Of a DNA stretch of 64,000 nucleotides, positions 54,701 through 62,804 are shown piece after piece. The first letter of the stretch is position 1. Each line of letters starts with the position of its first letter. This DNA is from Anagrus nilaparvatae. Lineage: Eukaryota > Arthropoda > Insecta > Hymenoptera > Mymaridae. The translations under genes were made by a program, and so were the position numbers. The DNA lies in the NCBI GenBank assembly GCA_022575985.1, contig JAKSXM010000040.1, positions 14,154,001 through 14,218,000 on the forward strand. The letters run 5' to 3'. The notes below the pieces were generated by a model. That model did no database searches. It worked only from the letters and a program-made list of their open reading frames with translations, and was not told the origin of the DNA.

Positions 54701-57067
54701 AAAAATACCGTGATGAGGTATGAAATACATTTCTGAAGGATCGTGTACAAAATTATTATCATATAAACTATTTACAAAAGACATGTGATTTAAATCACTA
54801 TATTCGAACAAAAATTTGATATACTCCTGCTTGAGAAAAGGGTCTTTGGAAAATCTATTCTCTAATCTCAAAAGATAATTTTTGGCTACATCGAAAGAAT
54901 TTCCAAAATTATGACAGTCGTCCCTGAATGGGAGCCTTACAATAAAGCGACCAGATTCGTCCCGAGAAAAGGTTTCTAAAAAATGACGTTCACAGACCGC
55001 ATCTTCCGAAGACATGAGGTCGAGCTTGTCTGGAACTGGGACCGACTCTACTTCCCAAAATTTTTGCAGTTGTTGACGCAGCTCTTTATATTCAGAATGA
55101 ATTGAGATTAGATGTTGAGAAGATATTGCATTATTGTTACTAGAAACGTCGGGAGAAGAGCAAGTGAGAATCCACCCTAAAGTGGTTTGTTGAGCTAAGG
55201 GTTGGCCAGGATTACCTTTTCTTAGACCTTCCTCTATGATTAGAGTATAAATGAAATTACCAAGGATCAATTCGATCTCGTCGTCAGCAAAAAAACGAGG
55301 ATCAGCGAATTGTATGTCAGACAGATGTGACCAAGCTGGGTCAAAACTAGAACATTTGGGAACGTACGATGAAACATTATTAAGTACGAGAGCTTCAGTA
55401 TTATAAATATAATTATCGTTTATACATGACCTTATACTGAATTGCGCAGTTCCCCTGACGCGAGTAGACATGTCTGCAACCGCAGTGACGCTGAAGTTGC
55501 CTGGTGACCTTTGGAGCCTTAGCCGTTGAGTGAGCGACTCAGTGATAAATGATGCCTCTGCACAAGGATCGATGAGAGCTCTGACCTGACAAGTTTTTCC
55601 ATTGTGCGAAATGACCTCGACGATGGCTGTGCCCAATAAAACGACTGCGTTGCTTTTGACTGTGGCTGGCATTGTAGCTGAGTGAGAGGCGAAAGGTATG
55701 ACGGAAGTTGAGCCTTGACCACCTGACATTGAAGCTTGTAAGTTGCTGGTTGACTGTTGACCTGCAGCTATTGACGAGACTGCTTCGTGTATCAGCGTGT
55801 GGTGTTTGGCATGACAGGTATTGCAAGTCTTCTGACTGCGACATTCAGAGACAGCGTGTTTTCCCAGACAGTTATAACATAACTTGTTGACCTCGACGTA
55901 ATTACGACGCTCCTGAGCTGACTTGCCCCTAAAATCATCGCAAAACGCTAAAATATGCTCCTTTTTACATAGAAAACATTTATAAGACTTTGACTTTGAC
56001 GACTTAATATTAGGATTAGTTTTAACATTAGAGTTATTGACAGTGTGGACAGTTTTAGAATTATTCGATTGACTAGAATTGAAATTATTATTTGGCTTAC
56101 GACCTTGGCTATTGTTGTGAGAAGAAGCCTGTGATGCGCATCCCTCCATGGCGCTTAGAGTCTGAAGTCGATCTTGAAGAAAGGTCTTCAAATCAGCGAA
56201 CTTGGCAGGCTGTTTTGATGAACTATTTAATTTCTCCCAGTCTCTTCTTGTGACTGCATCCAGTTTGTCCAAGACGAATGGAACTATCAGGTAATCCCAA
56301 TGTTCTACTGGAGCCTCTAATGCCCGAAGAGATTCCAAGCTGTCTGTAAGCTCGTTGATCATTGACCGCAATTGAGTTGCTGTCTCGCTGGACATCTTTT
56401 TTATAGCATAGAAAGCGTTGACGTGAGCGTATATGATGTTCTTGTTGTTATCATAGTGGTTAGTAAGCGTTTTCCAGATAGACTCCTCGAATTGCCCTTC
56501 TGTAACAGTTAAATTTTTAATTAGAAAAAGTGGCTCATCGCTAAGCGCATCTTTTAAATAGGAGAACTTTTCAGCCGAAGTTCTACTGGAATTTATCACA
56601 AGAGCAGTGAATAAGTTTTTGAAGCCTATCCAATCTCTGTAATTTTCATTGAACTTAGGAATTGGCAAGGCTGGAAGCTTTCTATCGACTTGAGATGCTG
56701 TTGCGACACTTGTGTTGACTGGGTGACTATCTGAAACTTCCTTCAATTTGAGTATGCGCTTTCTTTCCAAAAATTGCCCATATTGCATGGTGTATGTTTC
56801 TTCCATGTTGTCCAGAGAGAAGCAGTCATTGGTAAAGTAGTCGTGAGTAATAGTCTTTTGATCAGCTAGCTCCAGAAGTTTTGTGTGATTGTTTCGATAT
56901 TTATTGTAAACAGAGTCCAGCAGCAATATTCTTGCCTCAACTCCACCTATTGTGATGACTTCTGAACTTTTCTCGTAGCGATCGAAGGCCGTTTTCAATT
57001 TTTCGTATAAGCTCAATTGGCTTAGGATTACGTCCTCGAACTGAGCCATGGTTGAATCGTCCTGCAC
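51689..57067 (-). CDS. Pao-2 Gag-Pol polyprotein, 1792 codons, intact
   Basis: Single open frame; the second Met (57049, MAQFEDVI) is an alternative start. Domains in order: DUF1759-type Gag (about 130-300, PKFNENYRDW onward); zinc knuckles (CFLCKKEHILAFC about 365, CYNCLGKHAVSEC about 400, CNTCHAKHH about 415); A17 protease (ALIDPCAEASFI about 498-509); RT (KMYRQI about 850; YVDD about 916-919); RNase H (GFGDASEQAM about 1092; TRVAPIKTLSIPRLEL; WSDAKNNLAWI); integrase with an H2C2 finger (about 1400-1440), first Asp in IDYAGPI (about 1476), second in YSDCGTNF (about 1542) and Glu in GGIWESAVKS (about 1592); C-terminal DUF5641 (about 1690-1785). All pol catalytic motifs are present. The protease box reads DPC instead of D-S/T-G. 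The product would be cleaved into Gag, PR, RT-RH and IN. Confidence 0.96.
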   Translation of the reverse strand: MQDDSTMAQFEDVILSQLSLYEKLKTAFDRYEKSSEVITIGGVEARILLLDSVYNKYRNNHTKLLELADQKTITHDYFTNDCFSLDNMEETYTMQYGQFLERKRILKLKEVSDSHPVNTSVATASQVDRKLPALPIPKFNENYRDWIGFKNLFTALVINSSRTSAEKFSYLKDALSDEPLFLIKNLTVTEGQFEESIWKTLTNHYDNNKNIIYAHVNAFYAIKKMSSETATQLRSMINELTDSLESLRALEAPVEHWDYLIVPFVLDKLDAVTRRDWEKLNSSSKQPAKFADLKTFLQDRLQTLSAMEGCASQASSHNNSQGRKPNNNFNSSQSNNSKTVHTVNNSNVKTNPNIKSSKSKSYKCFLCKKEHILAFCDDFRGKSAQERRNYVEVNKLCYNCLGKHAVSECRSQKTCNTCHAKHHTLIHEAVSSIAAGQQSTSNLQASMSGGQGSTSVIPFASHSATMPATVKSNAVVLLGTAIVEVISHNGKTCQVRALIDPCAEASFITESLTQRLRLQRSPGNFSVTAVADMSTRVRGTAQFSIRSCINDNYIYNTEALVLNNVSSYVPKCSSFDPAWSHLSDIQFADPRFFADDEIELILGNFIYTLIIEEGLRKGNPGQPLAQQTTLGWILTCSSPDVSSNNNAISSQHLISIHSEYKELRQQLQKFWEVESVPVPDKLDLMSSEDAVCERHFLETFSRDESGRFIVRLPFRDDCHNFGNSFDVAKNYLLRLENRFSKDPFLKQEYIKFLFEYSDLNHMSFVNSLYDNNFVHDPSEMYFIPHHGIFQHGKKLRVVFHASSRAKKSSSLNDVLLTGPALHTDVTSVLIRWRLYRYVYGADIAKMYRQILIHPDDRKYQRILWRNSSNDCISIFDLNTVTYGVGPSAFQALRCLRQLAQEAPQSAARRVIEDNMYVDDCLFGHDTVDEAVNLSREVCDLLMAGGFPLRKWVANDGELLKHIPIDWLADSSDANHCLNHDCQLLGLNWNHNSDELSFHGDFQFQSNQLTKRKVLSIIAKLYDPLGLLAPLIIRCKILMQLIWKEGTDWDELLGESHSSLWEEIYSDLKLLKGFKIPRWIVFLSSRTVEIHGFGDASEQAMCATVYLRIIEDGFCSVNLIVAKTRVAPIKTLSIPRLELCASLLLCNLVKKVVELHEFSSLKIHLWSDAKNNLAWIKSQPYLWTSFVSHRIASINNATPNAHWHYVEGKQNPADLGTRGISFDQFSQSDLWWNGPEFLFKNNLPWPMEETENFEVVEVSEKKKTCHVALQNSKREAFDLVFRYSSLLKLLRVTAWCIRLINNLKSSKTCSPKLKRSWLSPSEIKNAMMVWTRLSQIIDFPNEYHKLSQNQVISNRSNLLNLYPYFDSVTGCIRVGGRLRNANLSPDEKFPYILSPYSNLAHLIIRNCHQNMLHGGTQLTLSAVRETHWIINGRRTVKKFISSCVPCIRFRASVMTQKMGDLPASRVTRSHPFAQVGIDYAGPIKTRMSSGRGCKSFPGYIAVFVCMSTRAVHLEFVSRYDTEHFMAAFKRFISRRGLCTDVYSDCGTNFVGADSALKVMFSEGSTHVKHVIHELSNQGIAWHFNPPSAPHFGGIWESAVKSAKFHLKRVIGDLTLTFEEMTTLLCCIESCLNSRPLCPLTDDPSDFSSLTPGHLIIGRGLKSLPEVSEVGVKIGQLQRWRLVNKVRDDFWNVWHKLYLQSIQVRNKWRHEKSNIEVGSLVLIKSDNMAPTQWPLARVMELHPGKDGLVRTVTVKTSTSQFLRPIVKLILLPSEESNFRRFHDEAGGNVYYLFI

Positions 57068-57438
57068 CTAGCAATTTTTCCTGCACCTCCGTGCTTAGTG
57101 CTCTGCGCTTCGTACCGGAAGCGATGCCGCATGGTATCGTGTTCCAAGAGGAGCACGTGTTTTAAAATAAAGAGTTTTTAGATTTTTGATCTCTTGAGAT
57201 GCTTTAGTTAGAGAGAGAAAGATGACGGTTAGTAAAAATGAAACGGAGCATAGTTACTTTAAATTTTGATGATGACGTCATTATCACAAAATCTTGAACC
57301 TTCTGCGTTGACCTTGATTTCAATATCTTGATTTTAGCTCCGATTTTTTACACTTTTTTAATTATGAATTTTCACTTTTTTTTACTATATTTACACTTAT
57401 AATTTTGCCTCCTGAACTATCTGGCTAATGAAGGACCA

Positions 57439-57951
57439 TGAAAAATATTGCTGGCTTTGGCTATAAAAGTCGTGTTCAGGAAATTAGGCAAAATGAATAA
57501 TTATGACACTTTCAATTAATTAATAAAATGTAACGTTTATTGAACTGCAAAATAACTGTCAAATCACGTCACCTCTCTCACAATATGTATATAAAAAATA
57601 ACGAACACGCTTTGACACAATACAAACATAAATCCAGTATAAGTTTTAATGGTTGCACTTTATTATATGAAGATTAACGTAAAAAAGTAAGACATTAAAA
57701 TAAAACTAGAAATTGAATAATTGACAATGTGCTTTTATAAAATTGTACAAGACGTTAAAGAAACGATGCTTGTCGTGTTTCTCGTGTCGCAAGACTGACC
57801 GCGGCAAGCGAAGGGGCGGTAAAAGATGCCGGTTTTCGGCGCGTGTGGATAAACTCAATAAATCAAAATAATCAATAAATTATGCCTCGCTTGATGCCGT
57901 CGATCTCACGACTCGAGAAACCGCGAGAATTAAATAAATAGATACTAAACA
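57439..57951 (-). repeat. Pao-2 5' LTR
   Basis: 513 bp, element strand starts TGTTTAGTATC and ends CAATATTTTTCA. The promoter is expected here, but no TATA or initiator was assigned. The leader to the ORF is about 370 bp (57068-57438). Confidence 0.95.
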
Positions 57952-57956
57952 AATAA

Positions 57957-59342
57957 TAATTAAAAATTTTTATTTTCACGCGAGAGAATTTTTATAATTA
58001 TTATTTTATTAGTAAATTAGGTACAAAAATTTCATTAATCAAAACCACACCCTATTTACTTTTTAATACATAAAAATGGAGACGCAAAAATAGTTTTCAA
58101 AAAATATAATACTTTGAAATCTATTTTACTAGTAATAATTAAAATTTTTTATTTTTACGCGAGAGAATTTTTTATTAATCAAACGCATGATCTTATTTCT
58201 TTATTCCAATCCCCATTTTTGCACTAACATTCTGGTAATGGACATGTTAAGCCTTCATTACTAAAACAGATTAAAAAACATGTTGACTCGTAAAATAAAA
58301 AAATAATCTATAACTAGTTTTTTAACAAAACCCTCTGTATATTTATAGTAAAAAAGTTCTTTTACTTTTCAAGTAAATTGAAAGTAGTTTTTCAATAAAA
58401 CTACATAATAAAATTATGTATAAACGAGTTTTATTTGTTAATGTACAAAAAATAAACAACATTTTAAAAGTGCTGAATTAAATGTGATATTTTATCCATG
58501 TAAATAACACGTTTCTTAAATTTTTATACGATTGCATAAATAGCATTTTTTATCAAATTAACTATTTTTAGATTATTCAAAATATCATCTGTTTTTTTAA
58601 ATACTTTTATGCAATTGAGTAAATATAATAAAAAATAATTAATCGATCATTCAAAAAGCTCTTTTTATTAAAAATATTTACCATTGTATATTATACATAA
58701 ATGTAAAATTTAATTATCATTGTACATTAAACGAAAATGTGAAATTTAATTACGTATTCATAAGCTAAAACGATAATTAAACATTTTTTTGGAAAAAATA
58801 ACAACCAATGTATATTAAATATAAAATGAAAAATTTAATTGTTCATTCATAAGTAAAACTTTTGACGAATATAAATTTTTCGTTAAAAAATGAAGGCGGG
58901 ATTTAAAAAAATTTTTTTGAAGAAATTTTAAACATCTGTCCAGTAATGTTTGAAAGTATGTGGGGCATAAAAAACAACGAAATTTTTTATTCAATGTTTT
59001 TGGTAAAACGTGTATTACAAATTTTATTACGTTAAACTTTTTTAAAAATTTGATTGATTTTTTTTATACTTTTTAAAATTAAAAAATGCTACAATTTTTT
59101 AAAAAAATGTTGTCATTAAAAAATTTTATTACAATGTATACGAATTTTGAATTTCTGACGCTTTTCATACGCATCTGTTATATGCTCCAGCAACTAGCGA
59201 AGCGAACGGAAATTTAAAAAGATACGTATATCTATACCGATGTATAGCGACGCGAGTGGAATTTAAAAATAACACATTTTTATATAGCAGACTATATTTA
59301 CATTTTTTGTAAGAAAAACATACTCCTTGAAATTCGTAAAAA
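57957..59342. other. AT-rich stretch; one direct repeat
   Basis: TAATAATTAAAAATTTTTAT with ACGCGAGAGAATTTTT occurs at about 57953-57995 and again at about 58132-58173. The Pao-2 insertion point is inside the first unit. The remainder to 59342 is AT-rich and no gene was seen; GCGACGCGAGTGGAATTTAA-type phrases at 59195 and 59245 are a short direct repeat. Confidence 0.4.
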
Positions 59343-62116
59343 ATGGATTTTTATTGTGAAGCGGATGAGTATCTCAGTTATGAAATTTGTGTGAAAAAAA
59401 GGTATCGACGCTTCCTAATAGCAGAGTCCTTATCCGCGCTGTGTTATAGTACTGTCCTTATTCATATTTTAAGATAGAACTGTCCTTATCCGCGCGGCGC
59501 AAAAGACAGTCGCTATTGGGAAGCGCCCTAAAAAATTTTAATATACGTTACTAATACTTACCGCGCTTGGAGTCGTTGCCATTCTTTAGGGGAATAAATT
59601 TAAGAATAAAATACAAGGTACAGATTTTTTAATCAGTTAACTAATATAATGAACAAATTTTTATTTCTTTTAAAATTTTAAACCTTAAAAATTATAAATA
59701 TATTGAATACTGAATGATAAGTAAAATAAAATAATAAAAAAAAAAGTTTTATATTTATTTATAATCAAACATAAGAATTTGTTTATTTCTTTTATGGTAT
59801 CGAGTAAATTAAATATTAAATAAAAAAACTTATTATTGTTACTTTAAAATTAAACCAAAATTTCCATGGACTTTTTAAAATTATGATTAGCAGTAAAAAA
59901 CAGAGCATTTATTTTTTTTTTTTGGTTATAATGAAGCAAAATTTTTACTTATAACTTATACCTGGAAAAATAAAAATATCATAAAACCATTTTCTTACAA
60001 TTATGATAAACAATAATAATTTTATAAACATAAAACTTTTATAAAACTGTTTTTAAAATACTTTTTTTTTAACTTAAATTTTAACATTTAACCTGTTTTA
60101 TATACCTGCATTAAATTTGGCTATCAATTGTTTATTATGACTGTAATTTGTTAGCAAATTTAATGTAAATGACATTTTCCAAAATTGGCTTTTATTCTTT
60201 CTGAACCCTTTTTTTTATTTTTTGGAGGTTTTGCAACTGTTTTTTTCTTGATATCATTTTTTTCTGAGCATTCTTTATGCATATCTTTTGAATTTTTTGT
60301 ATATAATTTACGTTTTGTTGGCTTTATTACAGTATCATCTTGTGTATTTTTTTTTTTTTTTCGATTAAATGTCTACATTTTTCCTTACACTCTGATATAA
60401 ATATATCCTCTTCATCTTCACTTTCATCAGTATCAGGTATGAGAATAGCACGCTTATTATTCTTGGCAAGATTTTCGTAAAAGTAATGATATTCCGGAGG
60501 AAATCAGACGAATCTAATAAAATAATAAGTAATGCTAAGATTGAAGACCTTTTACTTCTTTGCAAGAAATTCGCTATTCCTCCGGAATATCATTACTTTT
60601 ACGAAAATTTTTCCAAGAATAATAAGCGTGCTATTCTCATACCTGATACTGATGAAAGTGAAGATGAAGAGGATATATTTATATCAGAGTGTGAGGAAAA
60701 ATGTAGAAATTTAATCGAAAAAAAAATAAATAAATACACAAGATGATACTGTAATAAAGCCAACAAAACGTAAATTATATACAAAAAATTCAAAAGATAT
60801 GCATAAAGAATGCTCAGAAAAAAATGATATCAAGAAAAAAACAGTTGCGAAACCTCCAAAAAAAAATAAAAAAAAGCGTTCATAAAGAATAAAAGCCAAT
60901 TTTGGAAAATGTCATTTACATTAAATTTGCTAACAAATTACAGTCATAATAAACAATTGATAGCCAAATTTAATGCAGGTATATAAAACAGGTTAAATTT
61001 TAAAATTTAAGTTAAAAAAAAAGTATTTTAAAAACAGTTTTATAAAAATTTTATGTTTATAAAATTATTATTGTTTATCATAATTGTAAGAAAATGGTTT
61101 TATGATATTTTTATTTTTCCAGGTATAAGTTATAAGTAAAAATTTTGCTTCATTATAACCAAAAAAAAAAATAAATGCTCTGTTTTTTACTGCTAATCAT
61201 AATTTTAAAAAGTCCATGGAAATTTTGGTTTAATTTTAAAGTAACAATAATAAGTTTTTTTATTTAATATTTAATTCACTGTATACCATAAAAGAAATAA
61301 ACAAATTCTTATGTTTGATTATAAATAAATATAAAACTTTTTTTTTAATTATTTTATTTTACTTATCATTCAGTATTCAATATATTTATAATTTTTAAGG
61401 TTTAAAATTTTAAAAGAAATAAAAATTTGTTCATTATATTAGTTAACTGATTAAAAAATCTGTACCTTGTATTTTATTCTTAAATTTATTCCCCTAAAGA
61501 ATGGCAACGACTCCAAGCGCGGTAAGTATTAGTAACGTAAATTTTTTAGGGCGCTTCCCAATAGCGTCTGTCTTTTGCGCCGCGCGGATAAGGACAGTTC
61601 TATCTTAAAATATGAATAAGGACAGTACTATAAGACAGCGCGGATAAGGACTCTGCTATTAGGAAGCGTCGGTATTTTTTACAATTATTTTTATTTATTA
61701 ATATTTTTTCATTTTCATTCATAAATTTTTTATTTTTTGAGATTTGGGGAAAAAAACGAAGAAAATACAATGCGTTTCTAACGTTTGCAAAAATTATTTG
61801 TGCGCAAGGAATGATAGTAATAATGATGACATCAAAATAATAAAAAAAGGTATTTCACATTTATTTTTTTCATTCTTTGAAATATTTTAACTTATAAATT
61901 TTTCGTTTTTCAGACTTTGGAACTCATTGCAACAATAATTTATGCGATAAAAATAATGGTATATCATTCACCCCCACCAGTATCATTCAAACAACAAAAA
62001 TTTATGTACAAGACGATGACGAAGCAGGAGATACTGATTATGAGTTCATATTTTTTATTGTACTATTATTTTTTTTCTTAGTTTTTTTTGCCATGTCTAT
62101 TATAATTTACTGTTAA
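59343..62116 (+). CDS. Candidate three-exon gene: small Cys-rich single-pass membrane protein
   Basis: Exon 3 (61914-62116) and exon 2 (about 61744-61849) are joined by a 64-bp GT-AG intron (GTATTT...TTTTTCAG) in a consistent frame. The joined frame has CVSNVCKNYLCARND and CNNNLCDKNNG (six Cys in two clusters), an acidic stretch (VQDDDEAGDTDYE) and a 23-residue Phe/Leu/Ile/Val segment (EFIFFIVLLFFFLVFFAMSI), then IIYC and TAA. This predicts an outside Cys-rich domain and a C-terminal membrane anchor. A possible exon 1 (59343-59401, MDFYCEADEYLSYEICVKK) ends in AAAG|GTAT, but its phase does not match the best acceptor before exon 2, so it is less sure. Foldback G lies in the first intron. No family is recognised; a viral or a host gene are both possible. 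Confidence 0.45.
59406..61671. mobile_element. Foldback element G (2.27-kb near-perfect palindrome, TSD GTAT)
   Basis: Ends CGACGCTTCCTAATAGCAGA and its inverse (TCTGCTATTAGGAAGCGTCG). The two arms, about 1.09 kb each, match almost base for base up to a loop of roughly 90 bp near 60500-60590. The flanks are GTAT at 59402-59405 and 61672-61675. The GC-rich ends (CCTTATCCGCGC repeated) stand out from the AT-rich surroundings. An RNA of this region would form a very long hairpin. Confidence 0.92.
60486..60746 (+). other. Open frame across the loop of foldback G
   Basis: 86 codons: an N-terminal half from the left arm and loop (KIEDLLLLCKKFAIPPEYHY), then an acidic segment from the right arm (IPDTDESEDEEDIFIS) and a Lys-rich tail. 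The same acidic segment can be read on the opposite strand in the left arm. It may be a fossil of a real coding exon captured when the palindrome formed (acidic plus basic nuclear-type tail), or chance. Most of the parent protein is not here. Confidence 0.3.
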
Positions 62117-62804
62117 AAAAATAATTATAATATAAATTATAACCGTTTTTTTAATAGAACAAGAAGTGACGACATTCACTTAATATAAATATTTTTTTTT
62201 GGGGGGCTATCCATATATTACGTAAGGCGAAAAAGGGGGAGGGGGGTTACGATTGTCTTATTTTTTTTTACTTAGGAGGGTACGGGGTTTGAGAAAATCT
62301 TGCGTAAGACTATTAAATTATTTTTTTTTTTTTTTAATTTAAAATTTAATCGGTTGCCTTTTCCAGAAATATGCCAGACACCTCTGGCGCCATGCAAATT
62401 GCATTATATTTTAAAATAATATTCTATTGTCTGAAGATATAAGCTTATAAAAATTTTAAATTGCCTTTTAGATTATAAAAATAAATGAACCTATAATTAA
62501 CGTAAAAAAAAACGTAAATTTAAGAGATTAAGATTTAACCGAATAAAAAGAAAAATTCTTTTTTGAATAAGTTAAATAAATATATAAAATTTTATGACTT
62601 TTTGAATTTTAGTTTAAATTAATATTATAGATTTAAAATTTATAGATACTGAAAGTGGTTGCAAGATTATAATTAAGACTAAATTTTTAAAAGTCCCCAT
62701 GCACACGAAAATTATTTAATATTTAAATTTAATTTTGGTAGAGGTTTTATTATCTTAACAACATTTTTGTTTTGTAAAACTCATTTTCATCCATCACTCT
62801 TTTC
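62117..62804. other. AT-rich region with a dispersed-element terminus at 62204
   Basis: GGGGCTATCCATATATTACG at 62204 matches 44991. It is followed by GGGGGAGGGGGG and TTGCGTAAGAC. The rest is AT-rich and probably leads into the transposon copy that starts near 62.8 kb. Confidence 0.45.

Larger units (their letters stand above)
51198..57951 (-). mobile_element. Full-length BEL/Pao retrotransposon (Pao-2)
   Basis: A 6754-bp element with two 513-bp LTRs (TG...CA), one long ORF, a primer-binding site beginning TGG directly inside the 5' LTR (57438 downward) and a purine-rich tract (GGCGGGCGGAAA) directly before the 3' LTR. The flanks are AATAA at 51193-51197 and 57952-57956, a 5-bp target duplication. 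I count three differences between the LTRs. All signs point to a young, possibly still active copy. It landed in an AT-rich repeat whose other unit is at about 58.12 kb. Confidence 0.95.

Noticed and set aside
52122..55890. Several 60-100-codon frames overlapping the Pao-2 polyprotein on either strand
   Set aside because: Shadows of a single long, motif-complete ORF.
60185..60899. Mirrored Phe-rich frames in foldback G
   Set aside because: Arm sequence read in both directions. The Phe runs come from T runs. Only the loop-spanning frame is kept, at low confidence.
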